DNA from: Clostridiales bacterium
Lineage (GTDB): Bacteria; Bacillota; Clostridia; Oscillospirales; Oscillospiraceae
NCBI GenBank assembly: GCA_020860385.1
Contig: JAJBUK010000111.1
Location: 1-32,591 of the forward strand
Direction: 5' to 3'
DNA: 32,591 nt
The notes under the pieces: generated by a model
Databases searched by the model: none
What the model saw: only the letters and a program-made list of their open reading frames with translations
Told to the model about the DNA's origin: nothing
In this document: positions 24,490 to 32,286 of the stretch, piece after piece
Layout of the letters: the number at the start of each line of letters is the position of its first letter
Numbering within the stretch: position 1 is the first letter of the stretch
Position numbers and translations under genes: made by a program

Positions 24490-25802
24490 CTGACCGCTCC
24501 TTCCCCGTTCAGCGGGCGCGTTCCGGGAGTTTCGTTCAAAACTGCCGTGATGGCATCCTTCACCCGCTGGGAGGTGACCTCCGCCCTGTGGTTCCGCTGC
24601 GCGACGCCGTAGCCCCGACGGGCATAGGCCATGCGGCTTTCCGAGTTTGTGACAACATCCGCCAGCGTCTCCCGCAGTTCACACAGGTCGGTGGCAACGG
24701 CAGCCGCTCGTTCTGACAGCAGATACTGTGTCGAGGCGGTTTCCTCCGGTGCATAGGAAAGGAGGCAGCGCCCCGCGCACAGGCACTGCGCCAGCTTCGT
24801 GGAAAAGGCGTACCGCAATTTCTCCACGATTTGGGCATCGAAGCTCTCTACATGGAGCAGAATGTCCGACTGCTCCACGACCTCATGCAGCGCCTGGGCC
24901 GAAATGAAGCCGTGATAGTTGATATTTGTCCGCTCCCGCAGCGCTTCGGCGTCCTCTTCCAGCGCCGTACCATAGACATCGATTTTTAAGGCGCCGTCGA
25001 TTTCAGAAAGAACATCGGCCACCTGTAGCAGAGACGGCACTCGCCCAACGCCCAGATTGCCAAAGTAGGTCAATTTTAGCGGCGTGTGACTGACGTACTC
25101 CTGGTAGTCACAGCTTCCGCCGTTGTAGGCCACCATCCCGTCCGCACAGGCCGGGTACCGCGCCTCATAGGCCCGCCGCAGGCAGTCGGAATGGTAGAGG
25201 ATAAGGGATGCCCGGTCAACCAGCTGCCCGTAGCGCGCCTCCGCCGCCCGATAGTACGCCCGCTCCAGGCCCTTCCGCCTGTTCAGGTCAATGATGCGGA
25301 ACGCCTCTCCGTGATACAGAATCAGGGGCTTCCCGGTCAGTTTTGCCACATCAAGGACGAGCCTGTCCATGAAAAGGCTCTCCCCCACCATGTACAGGAT
25401 AACGTCCGGGTCAAACGCCCGTATCCAGTCGCGGAGGCGTTGATGCCCCCACGGGCTGAGCATCCACAGGTACTCCCGCGCCCATTTGAGTATAAAGTTG
25501 TACTTCTGACGCTTTAGCCATGCTGGGATTCTGGGGGCTGCGTCCCTGTTCGGAGCGGTGTGGGAGGGCGCGTTGGATGGGGCCTTCGGATTGCTGATTC
25601 GTTTCCCGAAGAATGCCTTCAGCATTTCGGTATCCGTGACCCGGAAATGCTGCGCAGCGGCGGTGAAGTCTGGCGGCTGCACATCGCAATAAAATTCGGC
25701 CAGCTCCTCAGGCGACCAAGCCTGCAGCAGCGCCTTCATGGTGCGGCCGTTGGCATCCTCGTCTGACAGCCCGCTGTGGGCAAAGAGCAGCAGCTTCGGC
25801 AT
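24486..25802 (-). CDS. GT-B-fold glycosyltransferase (GT4-like)
   Basis: This 438-residue cytoplasmic glycosyltransferase opens with the GT-B nucleotide-fold strand PKLLLFAHSGLSD. The C-terminal half is GT4-like: LKLTYFGNLGVGRVPSLLQV, IDVYGTAL, INYHGFIS and the donor-site region SDILLHVESFDAQ. It probably adds one sugar of the EPS repeat; donor and linkage are unknown. The frame can start at GTG 25808, but GGAGG sits only one base before it. ATG at 25802 has GGAGG seven bases away, so I chose that. It is the first gene of the EPS operon. Confidence 0.86.
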   Translation of the reverse strand: MPKLLLFAHSGLSDEDANGRTMKALLQAWSPEELAEFYCDVQPPDFTAAAQHFRVTDTEMLKAFFGKRISNPKAPSNAPSHTAPNRDAAPRIPAWLKRQKYNFILKWAREYLWMLSPWGHQRLRDWIRAFDPDVILYMVGESLFMDRLVLDVAKLTGKPLILYHGEAFRIIDLNRRKGLERAYYRAAEARYGQLVDRASLILYHSDCLRRAYEARYPACADGMVAYNGGSCDYQEYVSHTPLKLTYFGNLGVGRVPSLLQVADVLSEIDGALKIDVYGTALEEDAEALRERTNINYHGFISAQALHEVVEQSDILLHVESFDAQIVEKLRYAFSTKLAQCLCAGRCLLSYAPEETASTQYLLSERAAAVATDLCELRETLADVVTNSESRMAYARRGYGVAQRNHRAEVTSQRVKDAITAVLNETPGTRPLNGEGAVR

Positions 25803-25877
25803 GTTCACACCTCCGATGGAGCGCAGCGTACAGCCCGCGCCTGCTTGGATTTGTGGGGCTGCGTCGGCATTTTATTT

Positions 25878-25906
25878 ATTTTATCACAGTATTTACTGCT
25901 TTTCAA
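25878..25906 (-). promoter_or_regulatory. Promoter of the EPS operon
   Basis: TTGAAA (complement of 25901-25906) and TAAAAT (complement of 25878-25883) have a 17-bp spacer, leaving a leader of about 70 bases. Confidence 0.78.
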
Positions 25907-26003
25907 CCTAATTTGATGCGATATTGAAAATTCCGCAAGTCTCTGCACTCCATTCTCCGGAACAGAATCCAAGGGGGGATATTGTGCAGTTTTGAGCTTT
26001 TAC

Positions 26004-26033
26004 TTGACAGCGCGCCGCCCTATAGTGTACAAT
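26004..26033 (+). promoter_or_regulatory. Promoter of the DUF3048 lipoprotein gene
   Basis: A perfect TTGACA (26004-26009) and TACAAT (26028-26033) are separated by 18 bp. Confidence 0.8.
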
Positions 26034-26160
26034 ATGTCCAGCCATTCGGAAACTGCTGAACAAATGCGCGGCACTCTTCCCGCATGCCTATCAGTTTCGC
26101 CTGCGCTCACGTTTCAGCGCTTCCCCCAGAACAATTCTATTGAGAGAGGACGCAAGAGAA

Positions 26161-27327
26161 ATGAAAAAGTTATTCTGCCTTTTGCTGGCTGTGGCAACAG
26201 TCTTTGCGCTGTCTGCCTGTCAGAAATCCGCAGCAGCGGAGGAACCAGCCGCTTCTTCCTCCGCCACGCCGCCCGAAGTATCGGTGTCTGAGGCTGAGCC
26301 GGAGGTCGCATCAGAAGTATCCTCCGAACTGGAGCCGGAGGTCGAGGCCAATTACGCCTTTATCAACCCGCTGACCGGCGAGGGCACGGAGACGGACGTC
26401 TCCAACAATCGCCCTTACGCCGTGATGATGAACAGCCTGCGCAAGGCGATGCCCCAGTCTGGCAACTCCCAGGCTGACCTCTACTACGAGATACCGGAGG
26501 AGGGCGGCGTCACCCGAATTATGGCGGTTTTCCAGGATGTCACCGACGTGGGCAAAATTGGCTCTATCCGCTCCACCCGGCCCTATTTCGTCTATCTGGC
26601 CTATGCGCTGGACAGCGTCCTCATCCATGCCGGCGGCAGCGGCAAAGCCTACAATGCGCTGGAGGAGACGGCGCTCCTGGAGGTGGACAGCCTTGGCACC
26701 GGTTCCGAAGTGTTCTACCGCGACCAGGCCCGCCTGAATGCCGGATATTCCACGGAGCATACCCTGTACCTGGACTCCGACACCCTGCAAGACTGGGTCG
26801 AAACCTCCTCCGGCTATGATATGTCCCACGAGGAGGACTACCTCCTCACCCACACCCACACCTTTGTTGAGGACGGCACGCCGGAGAGCGGCTCCCCGGC
26901 CAATAGCATCACCGTTCCCTTCTCCGGGTATAAGACCAACATCTTCACCTACAATGAGGATACCCAGCTTTACACCATCACCGATGTGTATACCGAGTCC
27001 GGGACAAGCTATTCCATGAGCTATTTGGATGAGCAGACCGGCGAGGCCATCGGCGTGACCAACGTAATTGTCATCCAAACCGCCATCTCCCAAATCGAAG
27101 GGGACGCCTATGGGCGGCTGGATGTGACGCTGGTGGGCAGCGGCCAGGGCTATTACGCCTGCAACGGCAAGTACATCCCCATTCTGTGGTCAAAGGACAG
27201 CTATTCTGACATTTTCACCTTTACCACTACCCAGGGTGAGGAGCTTTCCCTGGGCGTAGGCAAGACCTACATCAACATCGTCTCTACCAGCAAGGAAATC
27301 ACCTTTACAGGAGATACCGCTCAGTGA
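26161..27327 (+). CDS. YerB-like DUF3048 lipoprotein
   Basis: This 388-residue lipoprotein (lipobox LSAC, Cys20) has an acidic Ser/Ala/Glu linker (about 22-65) and then the DUF3048 fold. Signature segments are PYAVMMNSLRKAMPQSG, ADLYYEIPEEGGVTRIMAVF, KIGSIRSTRPYFV, IHAGGSGKAY and a C-terminal QISQIEGDAYGRLDV domain. YerB-type proteins sit on the outer face of the membrane; their molecular role is not known. ATG at 26161 was chosen over an in-frame TTG at 26140 because it begins a normal signal peptide and has GAGAGGA upstream. It is a single-gene unit with its own promoter and terminator. Confidence 0.9.
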   Translation: MKKLFCLLLAVATVFALSACQKSAAAEEPAASSSATPPEVSVSEAEPEVASEVSSELEPEVEANYAFINPLTGEGTETDVSNNRPYAVMMNSLRKAMPQSGNSQADLYYEIPEEGGVTRIMAVFQDVTDVGKIGSIRSTRPYFVYLAYALDSVLIHAGGSGKAYNALEETALLEVDSLGTGSEVFYRDQARLNAGYSTEHTLYLDSDTLQDWVETSSGYDMSHEEDYLLTHTHTFVEDGTPESGSPANSITVPFSGYKTNIFTYNEDTQLYTITDVYTESGTSYSMSYLDEQTGEAIGVTNVIVIQTAISQIEGDAYGRLDVTLVGSGQGYYACNGKYIPILWSKDSYSDIFTFTTTQGEELSLGVGKTYINIVSTSKEITFTGDTAQ

Positions 27328-27333
27328 ACCCAA

Positions 27334-27375
27334 AGCACGGGCGCCGTCAACCGTCGGCGTCCGTGCTGCTTTTTT
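27334..27375 (+). terminator. Intrinsic terminator of the DUF3048 gene
   Basis: A 13-bp stem (27334-27346 with 27355-27367, one G-T pair) is followed by GC and six T residues. Confidence 0.9.
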
Positions 27376-27396
27376 GGGTTCTTTTCAATTTTTCCA

Positions 27397-27425
27397 TTGT
27401 ACTGTGGCGCAATTTCCGCTATAAT
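27397..27425 (+). promoter_or_regulatory. Promoter of the LRR-VWA-GNAT-MoxR operon
   Basis: TTGTAC (27397-27402) and a perfect TATAAT (27420-27425) are separated by 17 bp. Confidence 0.82.
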
Positions 27426-27458
27426 AGGAAGCTGTGAAACAGAAGGGAACGATGGCGG

Positions 27459-28610
27459 ATGGCATGGACGATTTATTACAGGCTGCATCAGGCGGAAGCC
27501 GAGATTTTGCGCTGCGTGGGGACAGACCCGGCGCTGACGCTGCCCTCCGCCATTGACGGCCACCCCGTCACCCGGCTGGGAAGCGGTTGTTTCGGCGGGT
27601 CAGGCCCGGAGGAGGCAGTTCCCGGCGAGGGGATGCGCTTCCTGCAAGCCCAGCCGCCGAAGGCCACGGCCCGGTATAACGACACCCTGAAACGGATTCA
27701 CCTACCGGAAACGGTGCGCTCTTTGGGAGAGCGCTGCTTCGCCTCCTGCCGCGCCCTACCCCGGCTGGAGCTGCCCCGGAGCATTACGGAACTGGGGGAA
27801 CGGGTCTTTGATGGCTGCGGAAGCTTGACCCATCTGGAACTGCCGGACGGCATCCGCGCCCTGCCTGCCTACGCTTTCGCGGAGTGCCGCAGCCTGGAAC
27901 GGGTGAAGCTCCCCCCTTCCGTGGAGACTCTGGGCCGCTGCTGCTTCTATAACTGCACACACCTGAAAGCGTTGGACTTGCCGGACAGTGTCACCGCCAT
28001 TGGCGACCGGATGCTGATGAACTGCTTTGCCCTGGAGCGGCTGTCCTTCCGCATTGGGCTGAACGCCGGGGCGCTGCTGGACGAAATCGAAGGGGTCGTC
28101 CGGGTCACCGCCCGGGATGACCAGGGTGCTGTGACCATGGTGCTACCGGAATACTCTTATGAATATGACGAGCTGATTCCCGCCCGGCAGTTCCGGGCCG
28201 TCACCTACGGCTCCGGCGGACTGTATCGGGGCTGCTTCAGCGACCGGGATATTGACTTCCTACTCTATGACACTTACTTCTACGAGTGCAAGCGGGATGA
28301 CCCGCCGGAGCTGGCGGCAGAGCTGGCGCTGGACCGGCTCCGCAGCCCCCGGTACCTTCGCTCGGGGCCGGAGGCGGAATACTGGGCCTTCCTGCTGGAG
28401 CATCCCGCCGTTGTGGCGCAGATGCTGCTGCGCACGGACGATTTGACCGGGCTGGACTTCCTGCTGTCCGCCGGGAAGCTGGAACGGGAGCAGCTGGATG
28501 CCATGCTGGATGCGGCGGAGCAAGCGGGGAATGTCCGCTTCGTCTCCCGGTTGCTGGATGCCACCGGCGGCGGGGCAGCCTCCGGCGCGGACAAGTCCTT
28601 TGACCTGTAA
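27459..28610 (+). CDS. Cytoplasmic BspA-type leucine-rich-repeat protein
   Basis: This 383-residue protein has no signal peptide or membrane segment. Residues about 25-205 form BspA/LRR_5-type repeats of roughly 23 residues, each with L-x-x-L-x-LP-x-S/T-[V/I]-x-x-[L/I]-G-x-x-x-F-x-x-C. Five or six are recognisable, for example LKRIHLPETVRSLGERCF and LTHLELPDGIRALPAYAF. The C-terminal part (about 270-375) is helical and ankyrin- or HEAT-like, including DDLTGLDFLLSAGKLEREQL. Most LRR_5 proteins are surface proteins, so a cytosolic one points to an adaptor or recognition role, by inference. ATG at 27459 has AAGGGAA ten bases upstream; a nearer ATG is out of frame. It lies 12 bases before the VWA gene in one operon. 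Confidence 0.85.
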   Translation: MAWTIYYRLHQAEAEILRCVGTDPALTLPSAIDGHPVTRLGSGCFGGSGPEEAVPGEGMRFLQAQPPKATARYNDTLKRIHLPETVRSLGERCFASCRALPRLELPRSITELGERVFDGCGSLTHLELPDGIRALPAYAFAECRSLERVKLPPSVETLGRCCFYNCTHLKALDLPDSVTAIGDRMLMNCFALERLSFRIGLNAGALLDEIEGVVRVTARDDQGAVTMVLPEYSYEYDELIPARQFRAVTYGSGGLYRGCFSDRDIDFLLYDTYFYECKRDDPPELAAELALDRLRSPRYLRSGPEAEYWAFLLEHPAVVAQMLLRTDDLTGLDFLLSAGKLEREQLDAMLDAAEQAGNVRFVSRLLDATGGGAASGADKSFDL

Positions 28611-28622
28611 CAAGGAGCGGTT

Positions 28623-29984
28623 ATGCACGAAAACAAGGAAAAACTGACCCGCATCGGGGAGGCCATCCTGACCAGCGCACGGAATGACCTCTATCTTTCC
28701 ATGCGGTTCCTGGATATTGCCCTCTCCGGCCTGGGGTATCAGATGAATTTGAACACCGCCCGGGTAGGTACCGACGGCATCAATATCCTCTATAATCCCA
28801 CCTTCCTGATAAAGCTTTATCAGGAGGATTTGGTGCTGCTGAACCGGTACTACCTCCATATGGTGCTGCACTGTATGTTCCGCCACGAACTGAACCGGGG
28901 AGACCGTGACCCTGACCTGTGGGACATGGCCTGCGACATCGCCGCGGAAAACGTGCTGGACGGCATTGACAATCGGGCGGTGAACCTGATGCAGTCTGCC
29001 TTTCGGGAGGAGATGTATGACCGACTCCATGAGGACGCCAAGGTGCTGACCGCCGAAGCGGTCTACCGCTCCCTCTCCCGCTGGCACATCTCCTACGAGG
29101 AGCAGCTGCGCATCCGGCAGGAGTTTTTCCGGGACGACCACCAGTTCTGGCCCAAAGACCCCGAACAGGAGCAGCAGGAGCAGGAACAGGAGGGCGACGC
29201 CTCCGGTGAGGGTGACCGCCGCCAGTTGGAGGCCCAGCGGCAGGAAATCGAGGGCAAGTGGAAGCACATCGACCAAAAGACCCAGACCAACCTGGAGACC
29301 TTTTTTGCAGAGCATGGCACCGAGGCCGAGGGGCTGCTGAAAACCATCCGGGTGGAGAATCGGGAGCGATACGATTACGCCCAGTTCCTGCGGCGGTTCG
29401 TCTCCCTGCGGGAGGAGCTGCGGGTGGACCCAGACAGCTTCGACTATGCGTTCTATTCCTATGGGCTGGAGTTGTACGGCGACATTCCCCTGATAGAACC
29501 CCTGGAGTATCAGGAGAGCCAGAAGATTCAGGACTTCGTCATTGTCATTGATACGTCGGACTCCTGCTCTGACGGGGTCATTGAGGCGTTTCTGGGGGAG
29601 ACGAAGGCCATCCTCCACCATCAGGACGCCTTCTTTCAGCGGATGAATCTGCACATCATTCAGTCGGACGCCGACGTGCAGATGGACACCGTCCTCCACT
29701 CCCCTGCTGAGTTTGACCAGTTCGTGGATTCCTTCACCGTGAAGGGGTACGGCGGCACGGACTTCCGCCCTGCCTTCGCCTATGTGGACAGACTGATTGC
29801 CCAGGGCCAGCTGCGGGAGCTAAAAGGGCTGCTCTACTTTACTGACGGCTTTGGTGAGTATCCCCAGCGGAAGCCCGCCTATGAGACGGCCTTCGTCTTT
29901 TTTGAGGATGACTACACCGACCGGGCCGTGCCCCCCTGGGCCATTAAGCTGGTGCTGGGGCCGGAGGAGCTGCACATTTTGTAG
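28623..29984 (+). CDS. VWA protein with degenerate metallopeptidase-like N domain (DUF2201-type)
   Basis: This 453-residue soluble protein resembles the COG3864/DUF2201 family. The N-terminal part has HMVLHCMFRH (79-88), the spacing of a HExxHxxxxH zinc motif with His79, His83 and His88 kept but Met80 in place of catalytic Glu. A charged Gln/Glu-rich linker (about 178-222) follows. The C-terminal VWA domain starts near 303 with a complete MIDAS: DTSDS (Asp310, Ser312, Ser314), Thr379 in GYGGTD and Asp408 in YFTDG. VWA proteins of this kind are partners of MoxR AAA+ ATPases, one of which lies two genes downstream. AAGGAG precedes ATG. The exact target is unknown. Confidence 0.88.
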   Translation: MHENKEKLTRIGEAILTSARNDLYLSMRFLDIALSGLGYQMNLNTARVGTDGINILYNPTFLIKLYQEDLVLLNRYYLHMVLHCMFRHELNRGDRDPDLWDMACDIAAENVLDGIDNRAVNLMQSAFREEMYDRLHEDAKVLTAEAVYRSLSRWHISYEEQLRIRQEFFRDDHQFWPKDPEQEQQEQEQEGDASGEGDRRQLEAQRQEIEGKWKHIDQKTQTNLETFFAEHGTEAEGLLKTIRVENRERYDYAQFLRRFVSLREELRVDPDSFDYAFYSYGLELYGDIPLIEPLEYQESQKIQDFVIVIDTSDSCSDGVIEAFLGETKAILHHQDAFFQRMNLHIIQSDADVQMDTVLHSPAEFDQFVDSFTVKGYGGTDFRPAFAYVDRLIAQGQLRELKGLLYFTDGFGEYPQRKPAYETAFVFFEDDYTDRAVPPWAIKLVLGPEELHIL

Positions 29985-30013
29985 GTTTGTAGGCCGGAAA
30001 GGATACTTCGCTT

Positions 30014-30541
30014 ATGAACGAGCTATGGACGCTCCCCATCGAAACGCCGCGGCTGGTGCTGCGCCGATTCCGTCCGGAGGACAGCGTGGACTGCTTCGCC
30101 TTCCTGTCGGATGAGGAGACCTGCCGGAACAACGGCTTCCTGCCCTTCGACACCATGGACGAGGAGTATGACCGCCTGATGGAGTGCTTTGCCGCCCAGA
30201 CTGGCCGCTGCATGGTGGTTTCCAAGGAGACGGGCCACGTTATCGGCACCATCGTACTCTTGCCAACTGAGGGCGCCGCCGCAGAGCTTGGCTTCACCAT
30301 CAGCCCGGCCCATCGCGGGCAGGGCTACTGCACAGAGGCGCTGCGCTGCCTGCTGGACGGTTGCCGACAGGCCGGAATCCGTCAGTTTATCGCGGACACA
30401 CTTCCCGATAACGCCGCATCCCAGGCGGTATTGACCAAACTGGGGTTCCAGCGGGCAGGCACCGTTTCCGTTGACTTCGACTTTGCAAAGGGGCAGCAAA
30501 TGCTGCGCTATCTGCGGGATGAGTCCGCCCCTATCCGCTGA
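30014..30541 (+). CDS. GNAT-family N-acetyltransferase (RimJ/RimL-like)
   Basis: This 175-residue acetyltransferase starts with the RimJ/RimL-type strand ETPRLVLRRFRPEDS (10-24). The acetyl-CoA pyrophosphate loop is HRGQGYCTEAL (100-110) and the closing LPDNAASQAVLTKLGFQRAG is typical. Substrate could be a protein N terminus, side chain or small molecule. It sits inside the operon, 29 bases after the VWA gene and 43 bases before the MoxR gene, in the same direction. It may be a functional part or only a passenger. Confidence 0.9.
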   Translation: MNELWTLPIETPRLVLRRFRPEDSVDCFAFLSDEETCRNNGFLPFDTMDEEYDRLMECFAAQTGRCMVVSKETGHVIGTIVLLPTEGAAAELGFTISPAHRGQGYCTEALRCLLDGCRQAGIRQFIADTLPDNAASQAVLTKLGFQRAGTVSVDFDFAKGQQMLRYLRDESAPIR

Positions 30542-30584
30542 ATGGGTCACTTTGATTTTGAATAGACAGAGGGTAACACAGGCT

Positions 30585-32081
30585 ATGAACATCAAACAGG
30601 CGAAAGAACAACTGAAACATTCCATCCGGGCCTATCTGGCAAAGGACGAGTATGGGGACTGGGTGATTCCCGTCCTGTCTCAGCGTCCGCTGCTGCTGAT
30701 GGGCCCTCCGGGCATCGGCAAAACCGCCATCGCCCATCAGGCCGCCCAGGAGTGCGGCGTGGCCATGGTGGCCTACACCATCACCCATCACACCCGCCAG
30801 AGCGCCATCGGCCTGCCCTCTATCCAGACGGGCACCTTCGACGGCCAGGAGCGGAGGGTGACGGAATACACCATGAGCGAAATCGTCGCCAGCGTCTACC
30901 GGGAGATGGAGAAAACCGGCCTGAAAGAGGGCATTTTGTTTCTGGACGAAATCAACTGCGTCTCGGAAACCCTGGCCCCCGCTATGCTCCAGCTGCTGCA
31001 ATGCAAGACCTTCGGCAGCCATCAGGTGCCGGAGGGATGGATCATCGTGACGGCGGGCAACCCGCCAGAGTACAATCGCAGCGTCAAGGAGTTTGACATC
31101 GTGACCCTGGACCGGGTGCGGAAAATCGACATTGAAGCGGATTATACCGTTTGGAAGGAATATGCCTACAAGCAGCAGGTCCACCCCGCCATCCTCTCCT
31201 ATTTGGACATCAAGCAGCAGAACTTCTACCAAATCGAAACCACCGTGGATGGCAAGCGGTTTGTCACCGCCCGGGGCTGGGAGGATCTTTCCCGGATGAT
31301 TTATGCCTGTGAACGGCTGGACCTGCCTGTGACGGAGACCGTCATCGGGCAATACCTCCAGCAGCCCGTCATCGCCCGGGACTTTGCCAACTATCTGGAG
31401 CTGTACCGGAAGTATCAGACCGACTACAACGTGGAGGAGATCCTGGCCGGGCATATCGGAGATAAAACCGTCCGCCGCCTGCGGGAGGCCCCCTTTGACG
31501 AGCGGCTGTCTGCTCTCTCCCTGCTGCTGAGTGCACTATTCACAGCCTGTGGAAAGGCCAACGAGGAGGACGCCTATGTCACCGAACTCCACGGCACACT
31601 GAAAGGTCTGATTGCTGCTTTGTCCGGCGGGTCTGACATGGAAAAATGCTTTACAGATACGATTGCCGCAAAGCAAGCTGCTCTGGACGCCGCCCTCCGG
31701 GCGGGCACCCTGGAGAAGACCGGTGAGCGCCGCAAACGCCGGGTGCTGGATACCCTGAACCGCTATCACCAGAGCGTCCTGACCCAGGGGATTCAGGACG
31801 GCAGGGCGGCGGCTGATGCGGTTCGGCAGGAATTTACCCAGGCGGTGGAGCGGCGGCGTACCATGATTCTGGACACCTCCGCAAAGCTGGACGCCGCATT
31901 TGCCTTCCTGGAGACCGTGTTTGGGGAGAGCCAGGAGATGGTGATTTTCCTGACTGAGCTGACCATGAACTACTACTCCATGCAGTTTATTCGGGACAAC
32001 GGGTGTCAGAAGTATACGGAGTACAATCAATCCCTGCTGTTGGGCGGGCGGCAGAAGAGCATCCTGGACGAGTTGGGCTGA
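30585..32081 (+). CDS. MoxR-type AAA+ ATPase
   Basis: This 498-residue AAA+ ATPase has Walker A GPPGIGKT (40-47), Walker B GILFLDE (116-122), sensor 1 Asn159 in TAGNPP and a likely arginine finger region near VTLDRVRKIDIE. MoxR-family ATPases act as remodelling chaperones together with VWA proteins such as the one encoded upstream. After the AAA+ lid (to about 300) there are roughly 200 mainly helical residues that I cannot assign to a family; they are longer than in ordinary MoxR proteins. The open frame extends 38 codons upstream into the GNAT gene, but ATG at 30585 with GAGGG about ten bases before it gives a normal MoxR start. It is the last gene of the operon. Confidence 0.88.
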   Translation: MNIKQAKEQLKHSIRAYLAKDEYGDWVIPVLSQRPLLLMGPPGIGKTAIAHQAAQECGVAMVAYTITHHTRQSAIGLPSIQTGTFDGQERRVTEYTMSEIVASVYREMEKTGLKEGILFLDEINCVSETLAPAMLQLLQCKTFGSHQVPEGWIIVTAGNPPEYNRSVKEFDIVTLDRVRKIDIEADYTVWKEYAYKQQVHPAILSYLDIKQQNFYQIETTVDGKRFVTARGWEDLSRMIYACERLDLPVTETVIGQYLQQPVIARDFANYLELYRKYQTDYNVEEILAGHIGDKTVRRLREAPFDERLSALSLLLSALFTACGKANEEDAYVTELHGTLKGLIAALSGGSDMEKCFTDTIAAKQAALDAALRAGTLEKTGERRKRRVLDTLNRYHQSVLTQGIQDGRAAADAVRQEFTQAVERRRTMILDTSAKLDAAFAFLETVFGESQEMVIFLTELTMNYYSMQFIRDNGCQKYTEYNQSLLLGGRQKSILDELG

Positions 32082-32113
32082 GGGAGGCGCGCCTCCCGCC
32101 CGGCTCCAGCCGG
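32082..32113. repeat. Two adjacent GC-rich palindromes
   Basis: GGGAGGCGCGCCTCCC (32082-32097) is a perfect 16-base palindrome starting at the MoxR stop codon. A second short hairpin, CCGGCT with AGCCGG, occupies 32100-32113. Neither has a T tract. Confidence 0.7.
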
Positions 32114-32164
32114 AACCGCTGCGAGGCGATTCTGCCTGACAACGCTTGTCTGTTTCATTCTTAA

Positions 32165-32211
32165 ATAAAAAAGGCTTCAAAGTGCTGTAATCCTACACTT
32201 TGAAGCCTTTT
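32165..32211 (-). terminator. Terminator of the tRNA gene, probably bidirectional
   Basis: A 16-bp stem (32169-32184 with 32196-32211, 11-base loop) has TTTTTTATTTAAG on the minus-strand side, just past the tRNA CCA end. On the plus strand it offers TTTT and may also stop the MoxR operon. Confidence 0.9.
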
Positions 32212-32286
32212 GGTACACCCGAAGGGACTCGAACCCCCAACATTCAGAACCGGAATCTGACGCTCTATCCATTGAACTACGGGTGC
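32211..32286 (-). tRNA. tRNA-Arg (anticodon CCG)
   Basis: This 76-base gene folds as a full cloverleaf. The acceptor stem is GCACCCG with CGGGTGT (G-U at the first pair), the discriminator base is A, and CCA is encoded. The anticodon stem CAGA/TCTG encloses the loop TTCCGGT, giving CCG, which reads the CGG arginine codon. The T arm carries GGTTCGAGTCC. It has its own promoter and terminator. Confidence 0.97.

Larger units (their letters stand above)
25803..26160. other. Divergent control region between the EPS operon and the DUF3048 lipoprotein
   Basis: These 358 bases hold two divergent promoters but no gene I can defend. The rightward leader (26040-26160) can form a nested hairpin: 26049-26055 with 26092-26098, and inside it 26064-26071 with 26079-26085 with one bulged base. 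It lacks a T tract. Confidence 0.6.

Noticed and set aside
19189-25802. EPS operon as a recently acquired genomic island
   Set aside because: No mobile-element genes, flanking repeats or tRNA junction are visible next to it, and base composition by eye is like its neighbours.
28260-29699. Leftward frame of 479 codons opposite the VWA gene
   Set aside because: Antisense shadow with no promoter, ribosome site or recognisable domain.
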